Positions 26,146 to 35,800 of a DNA stretch of 64,000 bases are shown in pieces. Position 1 is the first letter of the stretch, and each line of letters starts with the position of its first letter. Origin of the DNA: Rhodoplanes sp046000175 (GTDB taxonomy: Bacteria > Pseudomonadota > Alphaproteobacteria > Rhizobiales > Xanthobacteraceae); contig NZ_JBEOMB010000005.1 of assembly GCF_046000175.1 (NCBI RefSeq), positions 92,757 through 156,756 on the forward strand. Reading direction: 5' to 3'. The position numbers and the translations under genes are program-made. A model generated the notes under the pieces. That model did not search any database, had not been told where the DNA came from, and saw only the letters and a list, made by a program, of their open reading frames with translations.

Positions 26146-26979
26146 TCAGCTCACCTTCGCCTGCTCCAGCAGGTCCTTGCGGTCGAGATCGAACAGCGTG
26201 TCGAGGAGCCGCACGGCGAGCGTACCGGGGCCGCTCGACACGACGGCGGCCCGCTCCGCCGCGACACCGAGCGCGACCAGCGCCGCGATCGTCGCGTGCC
26301 AGGGGTCGTCGTCGACGGCTGCGAAGGCGGCGACCAGCGCCGCCCCGGCGCAGCCCATGGCGGTGATGCGCGCCATCCAGCGATGGCCGTTGCCGATCGC
26401 CGCGCGCCGGGCCGCATCGGCGACCAGGTCGGTCTCCCCGGTGAGCGCCACGACCGCCTGATTTTCGCGCGCGAAGCCCGGGAGATGGTCGGCCTCCGCC
26501 GGCAGGCCGGACAGCACGGCGAACTCGGCCGGGTTCAGCCGCAGCACGGTCGGACGCATCGCCAGGAGGGCCTTGCCGAAGGTGGCGCGGCCGGGCGAGC
26601 GGTCGACGAAGACCGGATCGAGCACCCAGGGGATGCCGGCCTCCGTGGCGGCGTCGATGGCGATGCCGATGGCAGTGCGGCGGGTCTCGTCGAGCGTGCC
26701 GATGTTGACGACGAGCGCGTCGGCGCCGGCCACGAAGGCGGCGATCTCGTCCGGCGCGATGGTCATCGACGGGACCGCGCCGGCGGCGAGCAGCAGGTTC
26801 GCCGTGTAGGTCTGGGCGACCGTGTTGGTGATGCAATGGACCCGCGGCCGCTTCGCCCGCAGCGCGTCGAGCGCGTCGGCGGCGCGCGCGACGGTCTCAC
26901 GAGAGATGGTCTCGCGAGAGATGGCCTCGCCTGCATCGGCGCGGCCGTGGATCGGGGCGTCGTCGCCCACTCGCGTCAT
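26146..26979 (-). CDS. thiM: Hydroxyethylthiazole kinase
   Basis: This 277-residue kinase salvages the thiazole moiety. Motifs: HCITNTVAQTYTANLLLAAG at the N-terminus, WVLDPVFVDRSPGR, RLNPAEFAVL, and the ATP/phosphate loop ITAMGCAGAAL in place of the more usual GTGC. The N-terminal 35 residues are an extension containing a short duplication (AISRETISRETVARA). It is the first gene after the TPP riboswitch; the ribosome-binding site GGAGGGA is part of the conserved aptamer 3' strand. No de novo thiC/thiG genes are nearby, so the operon serves salvage. Confidence 0.92.
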   Translation of the reverse strand: MTRVGDDAPIHGRADAGEAISRETISRETVARAADALDALRAKRPRVHCITNTVAQTYTANLLLAAGAVPSMTIAPDEIAAFVAGADALVVNIGTLDETRRTAIGIAIDAATEAGIPWVLDPVFVDRSPGRATFGKALLAMRPTVLRLNPAEFAVLSGLPAEADHLPGFARENQAVVALTGETDLVADAARRAAIGNGHRWMARITAMGCAGAALVAAFAAVDDDPWHATIAALVALGVAAERAAVVSSGPGTLAVRLLDTLFDLDRKDLLEQAKVS

Positions 26980-26986
26980 CTCGAGG

Positions 26987-27096
26987 TCCCTCCGCCGGCA
27001 TGACCCGGATCAGGTTCGACGGGTTGGCACACCGGCCGAAGGAGCCGGCTCCGCCTCTCAGCCCGGACGCGGATTCGGCCGGACACCCCGCTGAGA
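26987..27096 (-). ncRNA. TPP riboswitch (THI element) controlling thiMED
   Basis: Read on the minus strand, the conserved blocks appear in order: GCGGGGTGTCC, GGCTGAGAGGC, a variable G+C stem, ACCCGTCGAACCTGATCCGG and GTCATGCCGGCGGAGGGA. These are the invariant CTGAGA and ACCTGA-to-GGAGGGA parts of the THI box. The final GGAGGGA serves as the Shine-Dalgarno of thiM, 9 bases before ATG. That suggests translational control: ligand binding would sequester the ribosome-binding site. Confidence 0.93.
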
Positions 27097-27162
27097 TCAA
27101 AGGCGAAACTAGTCCCTCCCCCGGCCCTGCGCAAGGCTGCCGGGGCGCCCGTCTCGCTTGTC

Positions 27163-27177
27163 AAACCGGTCCGGTTT
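27163..27177. promoter_or_regulatory. 15-bp inverted repeat, candidate operator
   Basis: AAACCGG-T-CCGGTTT is a perfect 7-1-7 dyad in the divergent region between the thiMED leader and the RAM-domain gene. It is 75 bases upstream of that gene's ATG and 67 bases from the riboswitch 5' end. The binding protein is unknown. Confidence 0.45.
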
Positions 27178-27251
27178 TGCTCGATTGCGGCGACCGCGCG
27201 ACGGCGCGGCGCGAATGGCGGCGCAGTGCCGCGAGGCCCGAGGGAAAGCCG

Positions 27252-27488
27252 ATGATTCCGTTCTTCGTGCAGATCAAGTGCAACCTCGGCAAGTCGTACC
27301 AGGTCGCCAACCAGCTCGCCGACGCCGAGATCGCCTCGGAGATCTACTCCACGGCCGGCGACTACGACCTGCTGGTGAAGTTCTATGTCGATCAGGGCAC
27401 CGACATCGGCCATTTCGTCAACGAGAAGGTGCAGACGATCTCGGGCATCGTCGACACCAAGACGATCATCACGTTCAAGGCGTTCTGA
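27252..27488 (+). CDS. Stand-alone Lrp/AsnC ligand-binding (RAM) domain protein
   Basis: This 78-residue protein consists of a single ACT-like RAM domain: FFVQIKCNLGKSYQVANQLA, the turn STAGDYDLLVKFYV, and the final strand GIVDTKTIITFKAF. The helix-turn-helix of Lrp/AsnC proteins is absent, so it cannot bind DNA by itself. Such short RAM proteins are widespread in Hyphomicrobiales and may bind small molecules or partner with full-length Lrp regulators. ATG 27252 follows an AGGGAAAG ribosome-binding site. Function not established. Confidence 0.85.
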   Translation: MIPFFVQIKCNLGKSYQVANQLADAEIASEIYSTAGDYDLLVKFYVDQGTDIGHFVNEKVQTISGIVDTKTIITFKAF

Positions 27489-27500
27489 GCCGCGCCGGGC

Positions 27501-28442
27501 TCACGCCGGGTCGGGCTTCGTCGGCTCGTCGGGCTTCGTCGCCTTGCGGCGCCGGGCGGCGAGGCGGCGCTCGCGCCAGATCACGAACAGGCCCGACAGC
27601 ACCACGATGCCGGCGCCCGCATAGGCCCAGCCGGTCGGGATCTCGCCGAACACCACCCAGCCGATCAGGAAGGCGAAGAGCAGCGCCAGATAGTCGAACG
27701 GCGCCATCACCGAGGCGGGCGCGTAGCGGTAGCTCTCGGTGAGCAGGAGATGCGAGGCGCCGCCCAGAAGCCCGACGCCGATCAGCGCGACGAGCTGTGG
27801 CAGCGTCGGCGTGATCCAGACGAAGGGCAGCACGATGGCGCCCGCGATCGTGCAGATCAGCGAGAAGTAGAAGACGATCGACGAGGTCGTCTCGCTGTCG
27901 GTCAGGCGTCGCGTCTGGATCACGGCGAAGGCGTTGGAGAAGGCCGAGGCGAGCGCGCACATCGCCCCGACCGTCGCCGCCGTCGACGCCGCCGTGACGA
28001 GCCGCCCGAGCCCGAGATACGGCCACAGCATCACCATGACGCCGACGAAGCCCACACCGACCGCGGTCCAGCGATAGGCCCGCACCCGCTCGGAGAGCAC
28101 GACCGCGGCGAGCGCCACCGTGATCAGCGGCGCCGCGAACGTGATCGCGGTCGCGTCGACCAGCGGCAGGCGCGCCAGCGCGGCGAAGTTGAGGAACATG
28201 CCGGCCACGCCGATGCTGCCGCGGCCGACATGGCCGAGCAGCCGGCTGGTGCGCACCGCCGCGGACAGCTCGTGCCGGGCCGCGTAGATGACGACGATCA
28301 GGAGGAGGGCGAACAGGCTGCGGAAGAACACCACCTGGCCGAGCGGAATCCCGGCCTCGCCGAGATAGCGGGCCAGCGCCGACATCACCGCGAACAGCAG
28401 GACCGAGACGATCTTGACCAGGATGGCGGCGTGCAGGCTCAT
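27501..28442 (-). CDS. DMT superfamily transporter (EamA family)
   Basis: This 313-residue protein has ten predicted membrane segments in two EamA repeats, opening with AAILVKIVSVLLFAVMSALA. The first repeat contains GQVVFFRSLFALL and the LPLVDATAITFAAPL helix typical of the RarD/S-adenosylmethionine or drug/metabolite exporters. The C-terminus is short and basic. Substrate unknown. ATG 28442 removes an implausible Pro-rich extension. It converges tightly (12 bases) on the RAM-domain gene. Confidence 0.85.
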   Translation of the reverse strand: MSLHAAILVKIVSVLLFAVMSALARYLGEAGIPLGQVVFFRSLFALLLIVVIYAARHELSAAVRTSRLLGHVGRGSIGVAGMFLNFAALARLPLVDATAITFAAPLITVALAAVVLSERVRAYRWTAVGVGFVGVMVMLWPYLGLGRLVTAASTAATVGAMCALASAFSNAFAVIQTRRLTDSETTSSIVFYFSLICTIAGAIVLPFVWITPTLPQLVALIGVGLLGGASHLLLTESYRYAPASVMAPFDYLALLFAFLIGWVVFGEIPTGWAYAGAGIVVLSGLFVIWRERRLAARRRKATKPDEPTKPDPA

Positions 28443-28549
28443 GACGGGCGGGGGCAGGATGGCGACGCGACGCGGGCGCCCCTTGTCGCACGGTCCTCGG
28501 GTTCCGAAAACCACTCTTGGCGGGATGCGGCCGTGCGGGGCCGACGCGC

Positions 28550-28652
28550 GTCATTCCGGGGCGCGCCGAAGGCGCGAACCCGGAATCCAGCAGCGAACTC
28601 GACATTCTTGGCTGGATTCCGGGTTCGGCGCTGCGCGCCGCCCCGGAATGAC
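28550..28652. repeat. Palindromic intergenic repeat, family A, copy 2
   Basis: GTCATTCCGGGGCGCGCCGA to GCGCCGCCCCGGAATGAC, 103 bp, with inner arms GAACCCGGAATCCAGC and GCTGGATTCCGGGTTC. It is nearly identical in ends and length to 42396-42498. It separates the DMT gene from the cytochrome gene. Confidence 0.88.
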
Positions 28653-28670
28653 TATCGCGTCGCGCGAAAC

Positions 28671-29591
28671 CTACTTCCGCTCCGGCCGCGGCGGGCCGTC
28701 GACGGGCGGCAGCGACTTCAGGTACTCGGCCATGGCGGCGCGGTCCGCGGCCGAGAGCTTCGCGGTGTTGCGCACCACCGCGGCCATCGTTCCGCCGACC
28801 GAATCGCCGTCCGGCAGGTCGCCGGTCTCCAGCATGTAGGCGATGTCGCCGGCCGACCAGCTCGCCAGCCCCTTGCCAGTGATGTTGGGAACCCACCCCC
28901 GCCCTTCCGGGTCGGGGCCGCCGGCGAAGCGCTGCGCCGCGACGATGCCGCCGAGCGCATCGCGGGGCGAGTGGCACTCGGCGCAGTGGCCGGGGCCGTT
29001 CACCAGATAGGCGCCGCGGTTCCACGCCGCCGACCGCGACGCATCGGGCCGGAACGGCCGGCCGTCGAGATAGAGCATCTTCCAAAGGCCGACGGCGCGC
29101 CGGACCGAGAACGGAAACGGCAGCTCGTGCGCGGGCGCCTTTCCCTGCACGGCCGGCAGCGTCTTCAGATAGGCGAAGAGATCGCGCAGATCGCCCGTCT
29201 CCATGCGCTGATACGACGTGTAGGGGAACGCCGGATAGTAGTGGCGCTCGTCGGGAGAGGTGCCGTCCTGCATGGCGGAGACGAAGGCCACCTCGCTCCA
29301 GCGGCCGATGCCGTCGACCGGATCGGGCGAGATGTTGGGCGCGTAGAAGGTACCGAACGGCGAATGCAGCGGCGCGCCGCCGCCGAGCCGCGTCGGATCG
29401 TCCTTCGACGACGCATGGCACGAGGCGCAGCCGCCGGCGAAGAACATCGTGCGGCCGTTGTCGAGATTCGGCGTGTGCGGCCCGAGCGAGGCGGCGGCGA
29501 CCCGGGTCGGCTCGGTGAGGACGAAGAACACCGCGACGCCGGTCCCCAGGACCAGCGCCGCGGCGATCAAGAGGATGCGCAGGCGGCGCAC
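28671..29591 (-). CDS. Di-haem cytochrome c
   Basis: This 306-residue protein has an N-terminal membrane anchor or signal (about 5-25) and two haem c sites, CASCH (55-59) and CAECH (203-207), each within a class I cytochrome domain. Distal Met candidates are in YQRMETGD and LETGDLPDGDSVGGTM. This arrangement is that of the cytochrome subunits that accept electrons from periplasmic or membrane dehydrogenases. It follows the cytochrome c' gene by three bases, so the two are co-transcribed, probably with the CoxL-like gene further upstream. Confidence 0.88.
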   Translation of the reverse strand: MRRLRILLIAAALVLGTGVAVFFVLTEPTRVAAASLGPHTPNLDNGRTMFFAGGCASCHASSKDDPTRLGGGAPLHSPFGTFYAPNISPDPVDGIGRWSEVAFVSAMQDGTSPDERHYYPAFPYTSYQRMETGDLRDLFAYLKTLPAVQGKAPAHELPFPFSVRRAVGLWKMLYLDGRPFRPDASRSAAWNRGAYLVNGPGHCAECHSPRDALGGIVAAQRFAGGPDPEGRGWVPNITGKGLASWSAGDIAYMLETGDLPDGDSVGGTMAAVVRNTAKLSAADRAAMAEYLKSLPPVDGPPRPERK

Positions 29592-29594
29592 CGG

Positions 29595-30047
29595 TCAGCT
29601 CTTCTTGATGCGGTAGCTCTCGTGGCAGCCGCCGCAGTTCTTCTGCACCTCCGAGAAGGTCGCCTTGAAGCTCGCCTCGTCCTTCACCTTGTCCTTGGCG
29701 GCGGCGGCGTCCTGTCCGAACTTGGCGAGCTTCGCCTGGAAGTCGCTCATGCTCTGCCAGATCTTCGGGTCGGCCGCGGTGTCGCCGCCGGTCTTGGCCG
29801 ATTCGGGATAGAGATCCTTGCTCTTGGTCGCGCTCTCCGCATAGGTCGCGAAGATCGCCTGCGCCTTGGCGAGATCGAACGGCATCTCGCCGCGCGCCAT
29901 CAGGGCGCCGGTCCGCGCCTGGTCGCCGTTGGCCTTCATGATGGCCTTGCGCTGCGCGATCACGTCCTGCGCGGCGACGACGGTCATGCCGGCGGCGGTC
30001 AAACCCGAGACGAGCATGGCGGCGGCGAGCATCGTACGGATCGTCAT
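29595..30047 (-). CDS. Cytochrome c' (class II, four-helix)
   Basis: This 150-residue protein has a Sec signal (cleavage after VVAAQ region, about residue 26), a helical body beginning DVIAQRKAIMKANGDQ, and a C-terminal haem site CGGCH (138-142) followed by ESYRIKKS. The C-terminal position of the haem motif is diagnostic of cytochrome c'. Proposed roles in the family are NO binding and electron transfer. It is encoded three bases upstream of the di-haem cytochrome. Confidence 0.92.
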   Translation of the reverse strand: MTIRTMLAAAMLVSGLTAAGMTVVAAQDVIAQRKAIMKANGDQARTGALMARGEMPFDLAKAQAIFATYAESATKSKDLYPESAKTGGDTAADPKIWQSMSDFQAKLAKFGQDAAAAKDKVKDEASFKATFSEVQKNCGGCHESYRIKKS

Positions 30048-30296
30048 GAGGTCTCCTGCTTTGGTGAGATCGAGGTCTCAGGGGCGCCGGCGGGGAGCCG
30101 GCCCAGGCGCTGCGACGTCGGTATGGCCGCGGCCCGACCAGAGGTCTACAGACAAATACGTACCGTGACACGACGGGTCGTTGCAGCCCAGATCACGACT
30201 TCGCGACGGTGTCTTGATGACGCAGGGTCCGGGCCGTGGCGGCGCGGTTGCAGGCCGCATCGGCGCGATCGGCCCGACCGTCACAGCGCCCGACAG

Positions 30297-32597
30297 TCAC
30301 AGCGTGTGCATGCGCGCGTGCTCGCGCAACGCCGCCCAGATCGCCTGCGGGCTAACCGGCATGTCGATCTCGCGGATGCGATGAGCGCGCCACAGGGCGT
30401 CGACCACGGCGTTGATCACGGCCGGCGCCGCCCCGATTGTGCCGGCCTCGCCGGCCCCCTTCACGCCGAGCGGATTGGCGGTGCAGCGCACGTTGCGGGT
30501 CTCGAACGTGAAGGCGGGGAGGTCGCCGGCGCGCGGCAGCGCGTAGTCCTGCAATGTCGCGGTGACGAGCTGGCCGGAGTCGGGGTCGTAGACCGTGTTC
30601 TCGAGCAGCGCCTGGCCGATGCCCTGCGCCGCACCGCCGTGAATCTGCCCCTCCAGCAGCAGCGGATTGAGGGTCATGCCGACGTCGTCGACGATCACGT
30701 AGCGGACGATCTCGACCGCGCCGGTCTCCGGATCGATCTCGACCTCGGCGACGTGAGTGCCGTTCGGAAAGGTCGCCGCGGTCGGCCGGAACGTGTCGGC
30801 GACGATGAGGCGCGCCGGCGTCGCGGCGGGCGCCGTCGCGACCCCGGCGAAGCTGATCGTGCGGTCGGTGCCGGCGATGCGCACCACGCCATCGGCGAGC
30901 TCGATGTCGGCCGGCGCGGCCTCCAGCGTGTCGGCCGCGATCGCCTTCACGACCTCGGCGAGCTTTTTGGCCGCGCCCTCGACGGCGACGCCGCCGCACG
31001 GGATCGAGCTCGATCCGCCCGTGCCGGCGCCGGTCGCGATCACGTCGGTGTCGCCCTGGACGACCCGCACCCGCGACGGCGGCAGGCCGAGATGCTCGGC
31101 GACGATCTGGGCATAGGCGGTCGCGTGGCCCTGCCCGGTCGACTGCGAGCCGATCAGCACCGTGACGACGCCGTCGCGGTCGAGCCGCAGCGTCGCGGTC
31201 TCGGGACCCACGGTGCCGCAGGCCTCCACATAGGTGGCGAGCGCGATGCCGCGCAGCTTGCCGTGCCGGCGCGCCGTCGCGGCGCGATGCGCGAAGCCAT
31301 TCCAGTCGGCGATCTCCTGGGCGCGCGCCATGTGGGCGGCGAAGTCGCCGGAGTCGTAGACCTTGCCGGTCGCGGTCGTGTAAGGCATCGCGCCCGGCGC
31401 GATGAAGTTCTTCCGCCGCAGCGCATCGGGGGCGACGCCGAGGTCGCGCGCCGCGGTGTCGACCAGCCGCTCGATCACGTAGGCCGCCTCCGGCCGCCCC
31501 GCTCCCCGATAGGCGTCGACCGGCACCGTGTTGGTGTGGACGCCGCGGATCCGCACATGGCACGCCGGCAGCGCGTAGACGCCCGGCAGCAGGCCGGCGC
31601 CGGCGAACGGGATGTAGGGCGCGAAGCACGAGAGATACGCCCCCATGTCGCAGATCATGTCGACGTCGAGCGCCAGGAACCGGTGCTCGCGATCGAGCGC
31701 GAGGCGCGCCGTCGTCACGTTGGCGCGGCCGTGGCTGTCGCCGACGAAATGATCGGCGCGGTCGGCCACCCAGCTCACCGTGCGGCCGAGCCGCTCCGCC
31801 GCGACGGCGGCGAGCGCGTATTCGCGATACGGAAACAGCTTCGTGCCGAAGCCGCCGCCGACATCCGGCGTGATCACCCGCAGCCGCTCGGGCGGGATGC
31901 GCAGCACCTGGCCGGCCAGGATGTCGCGCACCGTGTGCGAGCCCTGGCTGCCGAGCGTCAGCGTGATGCGGCCGTCGGCGCGGTCGATCGACGCCGTGAC
32001 GGCGCGGGTGTCCATGTAGTTGGCGACGAGTCGCTGGTTGACGACCTTCAGCTCGACCACGTGTGCGGCCTTCGCGAAGGCCTTCTTGGTCGCCTTGGCG
32101 TCGCCGAGCGTCTGGGTGTAGGCGAGGTTGCCGGCGCGGCCCGGCCAGACCGGGGGCGCGTCCGCGGCGACGGCCGCGGCGGGATCGACGACATGCGGCA
32201 GCGGATCGTAATCGACGACGATCGCCTCGGCGGCGTCGCGGGCACGATCGAGCGTGTCGGCGACCACGAAGGCGACGGCGTCGCCGACGTGACGGACGAC
32301 ATCGCCGACCAGCACCGGGCACAGCGACGGCGCGACCGAAACGCCGCGCGGAATCCCCAGACACGGCAGCGGGCCGAGATCCGCGATGTCGGCCGCCGTC
32401 AGGATCAGCCGCACGCCCCGCATCGGCTTGGCCGCGGTCGTGTCGATCGCCCGGATGCGAGCGTGAGCATGCGGGGCGCGCAGCACGACGGCGCGCAGCG
32501 CGTCACCGGGCACGAGGTCGGCGACGTAACGGCCGGCACCGCGCAGAAACGCCGCGTCCTCGCTTCGGGTGACGGCCTGCGACAGTCCGAACTTCAT
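30297..32597 (-). CDS. Xanthine dehydrogenase-family molybdopterin-binding subunit, form-II CoxL-like
   Basis: This 766-residue large subunit of a molybdenum hydroxylase shows the family regions GRYVADLVPG, TPDVGGGFGTK, and the active-site loop AYRGAGRPE (residues 362-370). AYRGAGR is the form-II signature; genuine aerobic CO dehydrogenase (form I) has AYRCSFR, so CO oxidation should not be assumed. The terminal GAGEAGT contains the conserved catalytic Glu. The FAD and 2Fe-2S subunits normally encoded next to it are absent. The cytochromes 250 bases downstream on the same strand could be its electron acceptors, or the enzyme pairs with subunits encoded elsewhere. Confidence 0.85.
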   Translation of the reverse strand: MKFGLSQAVTRSEDAAFLRGAGRYVADLVPGDALRAVVLRAPHAHARIRAIDTTAAKPMRGVRLILTAADIADLGPLPCLGIPRGVSVAPSLCPVLVGDVVRHVGDAVAFVVADTLDRARDAAEAIVVDYDPLPHVVDPAAAVAADAPPVWPGRAGNLAYTQTLGDAKATKKAFAKAAHVVELKVVNQRLVANYMDTRAVTASIDRADGRITLTLGSQGSHTVRDILAGQVLRIPPERLRVITPDVGGGFGTKLFPYREYALAAVAAERLGRTVSWVADRADHFVGDSHGRANVTTARLALDREHRFLALDVDMICDMGAYLSCFAPYIPFAGAGLLPGVYALPACHVRIRGVHTNTVPVDAYRGAGRPEAAYVIERLVDTAARDLGVAPDALRRKNFIAPGAMPYTTATGKVYDSGDFAAHMARAQEIADWNGFAHRAATARRHGKLRGIALATYVEACGTVGPETATLRLDRDGVVTVLIGSQSTGQGHATAYAQIVAEHLGLPPSRVRVVQGDTDVIATGAGTGGSSSIPCGGVAVEGAAKKLAEVVKAIAADTLEAAPADIELADGVVRIAGTDRTISFAGVATAPAATPARLIVADTFRPTAATFPNGTHVAEVEIDPETGAVEIVRYVIVDDVGMTLNPLLLEGQIHGGAAQGIGQALLENTVYDPDSGQLVTATLQDYALPRAGDLPAFTFETRNVRCTANPLGVKGAGEAGTIGAAPAVINAVVDALWRAHRIREIDMPVSPQAIWAALREHARMHTL

Positions 32598-32826
32598 GAT
32601 GGGCTCCCCCTCCGGATCTGCGACGCCGGATTGTATCCGATACGGGCCGAGTCAGGGGGTGGATCAATGCCGGACGCCAGCTACCCTTCGACGCGGACAC
32701 GCTTTATCGGAGTATTCCAGGCGGGGAAGCGGTCGGATCGCGCGCGGCAGCGCGAACTCCGGGCGAGGGTGCCGCGCTCGCCGACTGGCGCCCTGACCCG
32801 TCACCGGACGCGCGAGTGCGCGTCGC

Positions 32827-32847
32827 CCCTCTCCCTCTGGGAGAGGG
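32827..32847. terminator. CCCTCTCCC/GGGAGAGGG hairpin downstream of the RND pump gene
   Basis: A 9-bp perfect stem with a TCT loop lies 30 bases past the stop of the minus-strand RND gene, in the 279-base gap 32598-32876. There is no T-tract. The sequence resembles a dispersed rhizobial palindrome and may be a transcript-end stabiliser. Confidence 0.55.
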
Positions 32848-32876
32848 TCACGGCGCCGAAGCCGGACCCCGGCGGA

Positions 32877-35800
32877 TCACTCCGCCGGCTGGCCGGTGGG
32901 CGTGCTGTCCGGCGCGGCTTCACGGCGGCCGCCGGTGAGGCCGGACAGCCAGCTTCCCACCACGTAGAAGGCCGGCGTGAAGATCAGGCCGAACATGGTG
33001 ACGCCGATCATGCCCGAGAACACCGCGGTGCCGAGCGCCTGGCGCAGCTCGGAGCCGGCGCCGGTCGCCCACACCAGCGGCACCACGCCGAGGATGAAGG
33101 CGAGCGACGTCATCAGGATCGGCCGCAGTCGCAGCCGCGCCGCCTCGACGGCGGCGGCCCGACGGTCGCGCCCCTCGTCCTCGAGCTGGCGCGCGAACTC
33201 GACGATCAGGATAGCGTTCTTGGCCGCCAGTCCTATCAGCACGACGAAGCCGACCTGGGTGAGGATGTTGTTGTCCATCCCGCGCAGGATCACGCCCGTG
33301 ATCGCGGCGACCAGGCACATCGGCACGATCATGATCACGGCGAGCGGCAGCGTCAGGCTCTCGTACTGGGCGGCCAGCACCAGGAACACGAAGACGACGC
33401 CGAGCCCGAAGGCGAACAGCGCGGTGTCGCCGGCCCTGAGCTGCTGATAGGCGAGGCCCGTCCACTCGTAGCCGATGCCGGGCGGCAGCGTCTCGGCGGC
33501 GAGCTTCTCCATGATGGCGATCGCCTGCCCCTGCGAGTAGCCGGGCGCCGAATCGCCGTCGAGCTCGGCGGCCGGATAGAGGTTGTAGCGCGGCACCCGG
33601 TAGGGTCCGGAGATGTCGCGCACCGTGGTGAACGAGCCGATCGGCACGGTCTCGCCGCGCGAGTTCTTCACCCGCAGGGCCAGCACGTCCTTGGCCTCCA
33701 GGCGATGCTCGGCATCGGCCTGCGCCTGCACCCGGAAGGTGCGGCCGAACAGGTTGAAGTCGTTGACGTAGGACGACCCGATATAGACCTGCAGGGTGCT
33801 GAACACGTCGGCCATGTTGATGCCGAGGAGCTGCGCCTTGGTGCGGTCGATGTCGAGATAGAGCTGCGGCGTCGAGGTCTCGAACAGCGAGTAGACCTGC
33901 TTGAGGCCGGGTGTCTGGGCGGCGCGGCCCATCATGGCGTAGACGGAGCCGAGCAACGCCTGCGAGCCGAGGCCGTTGCGGTCCTGCACCATCATGCGGT
34001 AGCCGCCGGCATTGCCGATGCCCTGCACGGGCGGCGGCAGCACCACGACCATGAAGGCGTCCTGGATCGCGGCGAGCTTGCGGAACAGCGCCGTCTGGAT
34101 GCCGGCGGCCGTCTTGGCCGGATCGCCGACCCGCTTCTCGAACGGCTCGAGGATCAGGAACATGGCGCCGGCATTGGGGGCGTTGGTGAAGGTCGCGCCC
34201 GAGAAGCCGACGATGTTGATGGCGTGACCGACGCCGGGCGTCTCCAGCGCCATGTCGGCGGCGCGCTTCATCACCGCGTCGGTCCGCTGCAGCGAGGCGC
34301 CCGGCGGCAGCTGCGCGGCGACGATCAGGTAGCCACGGTCCTGCTGCGGGATGAAGCCCTGCGGCGTTTGACGGAACTCGTTGAGGCCGAAGGCGAGCAC
34401 GCCGACATAGGCGAGCAGCATCAGCACCACGAGGCGCACGACCCGGCCGGCGATCCAGGCATAGCCGCTCGCCACCGCGTCGAAGCCGCGGTTGAACAGG
34501 CGGAAGAAGCCGTGCACGGGCTTCTCGAACCAGCGCTCGCGGTGATGCGGATCGTGCGCCTTGAGGAGCAGCGCGCACAGGGCCGGCGACAGCGTCAGCG
34601 AGACGAGCAGCGAGATCAGCGTCGAGCCCGCGATGGTGAGCGCGAACTGCTGGTAGAACTGCCCCGAGATGCCGGTGATGAAGGCGGTCGGCACGAACAC
34701 GGCGGACAGCACGAGCGAGATGGCGACGAGCGCCCCGCCGACCTCGTCCATGGTCTTGTGGGCGGCGTCGCGCGGGCTCATCCCGGCCGAGATGTTGCGC
34801 TCGACGTTCTCCACCACGACGATCGCGTCGTCGACCACGATGCCGATGGCGAGCACCAGGCCGAACAGCGACAGGTTGTTGAGCGAGAACCCGAACAGGC
34901 TCATCACGAAGAACGTGCCGACGAGCGAGATCGGAATCGCCAGGATCGGGATGACGGCGGCTCGCCAGGTCTGGAGGAACAGGATGACCACGAGCACGAC
35001 CAGGATGGCCGCCTCGAAGATCGTCTCGACCACGGCGCGCACCGACTCGGCGATGAACGTGGTCGGATTGTAGATGATCGCGTGCTTGACGCCCTGCGGG
35101 AACCCCGGGGCGAGGCGCTCCATGGTCGCGACGACACCCTGGCCCGTCGTCAGCGCGTTCGAGCCCGGACGCTGGAACACGCCGAGCGCCACCGAGGGCT
35201 GGCGGTCGAGATAGGAGGTCGAGGAGTAGTCCTGCGCGGTCAGCTCGACGCGGCCGATGTCCTTGATGCGCACCACCGCCGTCTCGGTCTGCTTGACGAC
35301 GACATTGGCGAACTCCGCCGGGTCGGACAGGCGCCCGAGCGTGCGCACCGCGACCTGGAAGGCGAGCTGCTCGGGCACCGGCGGCTGGTTGAGCACGCCG
35401 GAGGCGACCTGGATGTTCTGCCCCTGCAGGGCCGCCGTCACGTCCTGGGCGGTGAGGTTGAGCGACTGCAGCCGGTCTGGATCGAGCCAGATCTGCATCG
35501 CGTAGTCGCGACTGCCGAACACCGTGATGGAGCCGACGCCGTCGACGCGCGACAGCACGTCCTTGACCTGGATGTTGGCGAAGTTGGAGATGAACAGCGT
35601 GTCGCGCGAGCTGTCCGGCGAGTAGAGGTTCACCACCATCAGGATGTCGGGCGAGGCCTTGTTGACCGTCACGCCGATCTGCTGGACCTGGATGGGCAGG
35701 CGCGGCTGCGCCACCGCGACGCGGTTCTGCACCTGCACCTGGGCGATGTCGAGATTGACGCCGAGGTTGAACGTCACGGCGATCGAGAAGCGCCCGTCCG

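Noticed and set aside
30297..32597. Aerobic carbon-monoxide dehydrogenase large subunit
   Set aside because: The active-site loop is AYRGAGR (form II), not AYRCSFR, and CoxM/CoxS are absent.
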